From an uncultured Flavobacteriaceae bacterium (GTDB lineage Bacteria; Bacteroidota; Bacteroidia; Flavobacteriales; Flavobacteriaceae), in NCBI GenBank assembly GCA_943789365.1, contig CALSTV010000001.1:2666001-2730000 (forward strand): a stretch of DNA of 64,000 bases, in the 5' to 3' direction. The notes under the pieces were generated by a model that saw only the letters and a program-made list of their open reading frames with translations, was not told the DNA's origin and did not search any database. Both the position numbers and the translations under genes were made by a program. Below are positions 63,090 through 64,000 of this stretch, in pieces (the first letter of the stretch is position 1; the number at the start of each line of letters is the position of its first letter).

Positions 63090-64000
63090 ATGCAAACGAT
63101 AGAATATATACTAACAATCATTGAATATAGCGTGTTTGTTTACATAGCAATGTCGTGCATGTACATTTTTGTATTTGCCCTAGCGGGGCATTTTTATAAA
63201 AAAAGAGAAGATGATAAAACGAAGGTTGAAAACAAAATAGCTGTATTGATTCCAGCATTTAAAGAAGATGCTGTGATTTTAGATGTAGCCAAATCTGCCT
63301 TAAACCAAAACTACAATTCAAATAGGTATGATGTGGTTGTCATTGCAGATTCATTACAGGCAGAAACTTTACAACGATTGAAAACATTACCGATAATAGT
63401 TGTTGAGGTTACTTTCCAAAATAGCACAAAAGCCAAAGCTTTAAATATGGGCATGTCATCCTTAAAGAATAGTTATGATTATGCTGTTGTTTTAGATGCG
63501 GATAATATCATGGAAGTTGATTTTTTAAAGAAAATGAATACAGCTTTTAAAAATGGTTTTCAGATTGTGCAAGGGCACAGAAAAGCGAAAAACACAAATA
63601 CTGCGTTTGCAATTCTTGATGCAGCTAGTGAAGAGATTAACAATCATATATTTAGAAAAGGACATAGTGTATTAGGATTTTCTTCAGGGTTAATTGGCTC
63701 TGGAATGGGATTTGAATATCCACTTTTTAAATCGGTTATGAAATCGGTTCATGCAATTGGTGGTTTTGATAAAGAATTAGAATTTAAATTCGCTGAAAAT
63801 CGTATCAAAATAGAATACCTGCATGAGGCTGTTGTATTGGATGAAAAGATTGAAAAATCATCTGATTTTTCAAATCAAAGAAGAAGATGGTTGTCTACTC
63901 AATTTGTTTTTTTAGGTGAAAACTTTAGCAAAGGTTGGTCAGAGTTATTGTTAAAGGGAAATATAAACTTTTTTGATAAGGTGTGGCAAATGATCATTCC
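63090..64000 (+). CDS. GT2-family glycosyltransferase, 3' end outside the window
   Basis: Start ATG at 63090. The frame is open to the end of the window (303 codons seen). One membrane span at the N-terminus (about 10-32, SVFVYIAMSCMYIFVFALAG) precedes a GT-A domain: VLIPAFKEDAVILDVAKSAL, DADN for metal/nucleotide binding and QRRRW (QxxRW) as in processive synthases. Further membrane segments are expected beyond the edge. It is the last visible gene of the polysaccharide locus. Confidence 0.85.
   Translation, partial: MQTIEYILTIIEYSVFVYIAMSCMYIFVFALAGHFYKKREDDKTKVENKIAVLIPAFKEDAVILDVAKSALNQNYNSNRYDVVVIADSLQAETLQRLKTLPIIVVEVTFQNSTKAKALNMGMSSLKNSYDYAVVLDADNIMEVDFLKKMNTAFKNGFQIVQGHRKAKNTNTAFAILDAASEEINNHIFRKGHSVLGFSSGLIGSGMGFEYPLFKSVMKSVHAIGGFDKELEFKFAENRIKIEYLHEAVVLDEKIEKSSDFSNQRRRWLSTQFVFLGENFSKGWSELLLKGNINFFDKVWQMII

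Overview
The window looks like a chromosome segment of a marine-type member of the Flavobacteriaceae (Bacteroidota). The support is AT-rich DNA, promoters with the Bacteroidota -7 element TAnnTTTG, A-rich translation starts, and typical flavobacterial gene sets (gltBD-amt-glnB with a BBP2-like porin, DUF4212 plus acetate-type symporter plus acs, DUF4294, DUF294/CBS, Wzx/Wzy exopolysaccharide genes). No rRNA, tRNA or CRISPR array was recognised.

Bases 1-28800 are accessory DNA. The left edge holds a metallophosphoesterase that runs in from outside, a HEPN-like gene and a small thymidylate-synthase-like protein. From about 2.8 kb to 27.5 kb nearly every gene lies on the minus strand. These genes occur as short units separated by imperfect palindromes that begin with AACG and end with GTTAGC-like sequence on the plus strand. 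Read on the minus strand each unit is GTT - gene - AAC - palindrome, which is the layout of integron gene cassettes and attC sites. A tyrosine recombinase (27596-28759) closes the array beside the core genome. Cargo includes an LprI-like protein (frameshifted), a secreted alpha/beta hydrolase, a HigBA toxin-antitoxin pair, a DUF1254/DUF1214 protein, a polysaccharide O-acetylation pair broken by two identical IS3-family elements, a DUF695-RraB protein, a lipoprotein/DUF6973-like/SDR group, and a large type I restriction-modification block. Three group II introns with a CGC domain V sit at the same position inside three of the attC-like sites. Two are the same 581-bp ORF-deleted derivative and one keeps the C-terminal half of its reverse transcriptase. 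The restriction block (18.9-27.3 kb) reads XRE regulator, hsdM, hsdS, an Abi_C/HEPN-like gene, a RibD-like deaminase-GHKL ATPase-winged helix fusion, and an hsdR that is frameshifted.

Bases 28900-38000 are a nitrogen assimilation cluster on the minus strand (porin, glnB, amt, gltB, gltD). Then come a TauE/SafE permease and an acetate module (DUF4212, symporter, a GT39-like membrane protein, acs) that converges on an exonuclease and a cNMP/CBS/DUF294 protein. NUDIX, M42 peptidase and DUF4294 housekeeping genes follow.

From 50.6 kb to the right end lies an exopolysaccharide locus on the plus strand: LytTR regulator, ugd, uxs, a lone receiver domain, a priming sugar transferase with a pseudo-receiver, a TolC-like protein, a Wzz/BY-kinase-like protein, Wzx, Wzy, a phosphoribosyltransferase-HAD fusion and a GT2 glycosyltransferase cut by the window end. 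Four promoters in this locus share a CGAAWT motif exactly 32-33 bases upstream of the -7 box, which suggests co-regulation by one factor.
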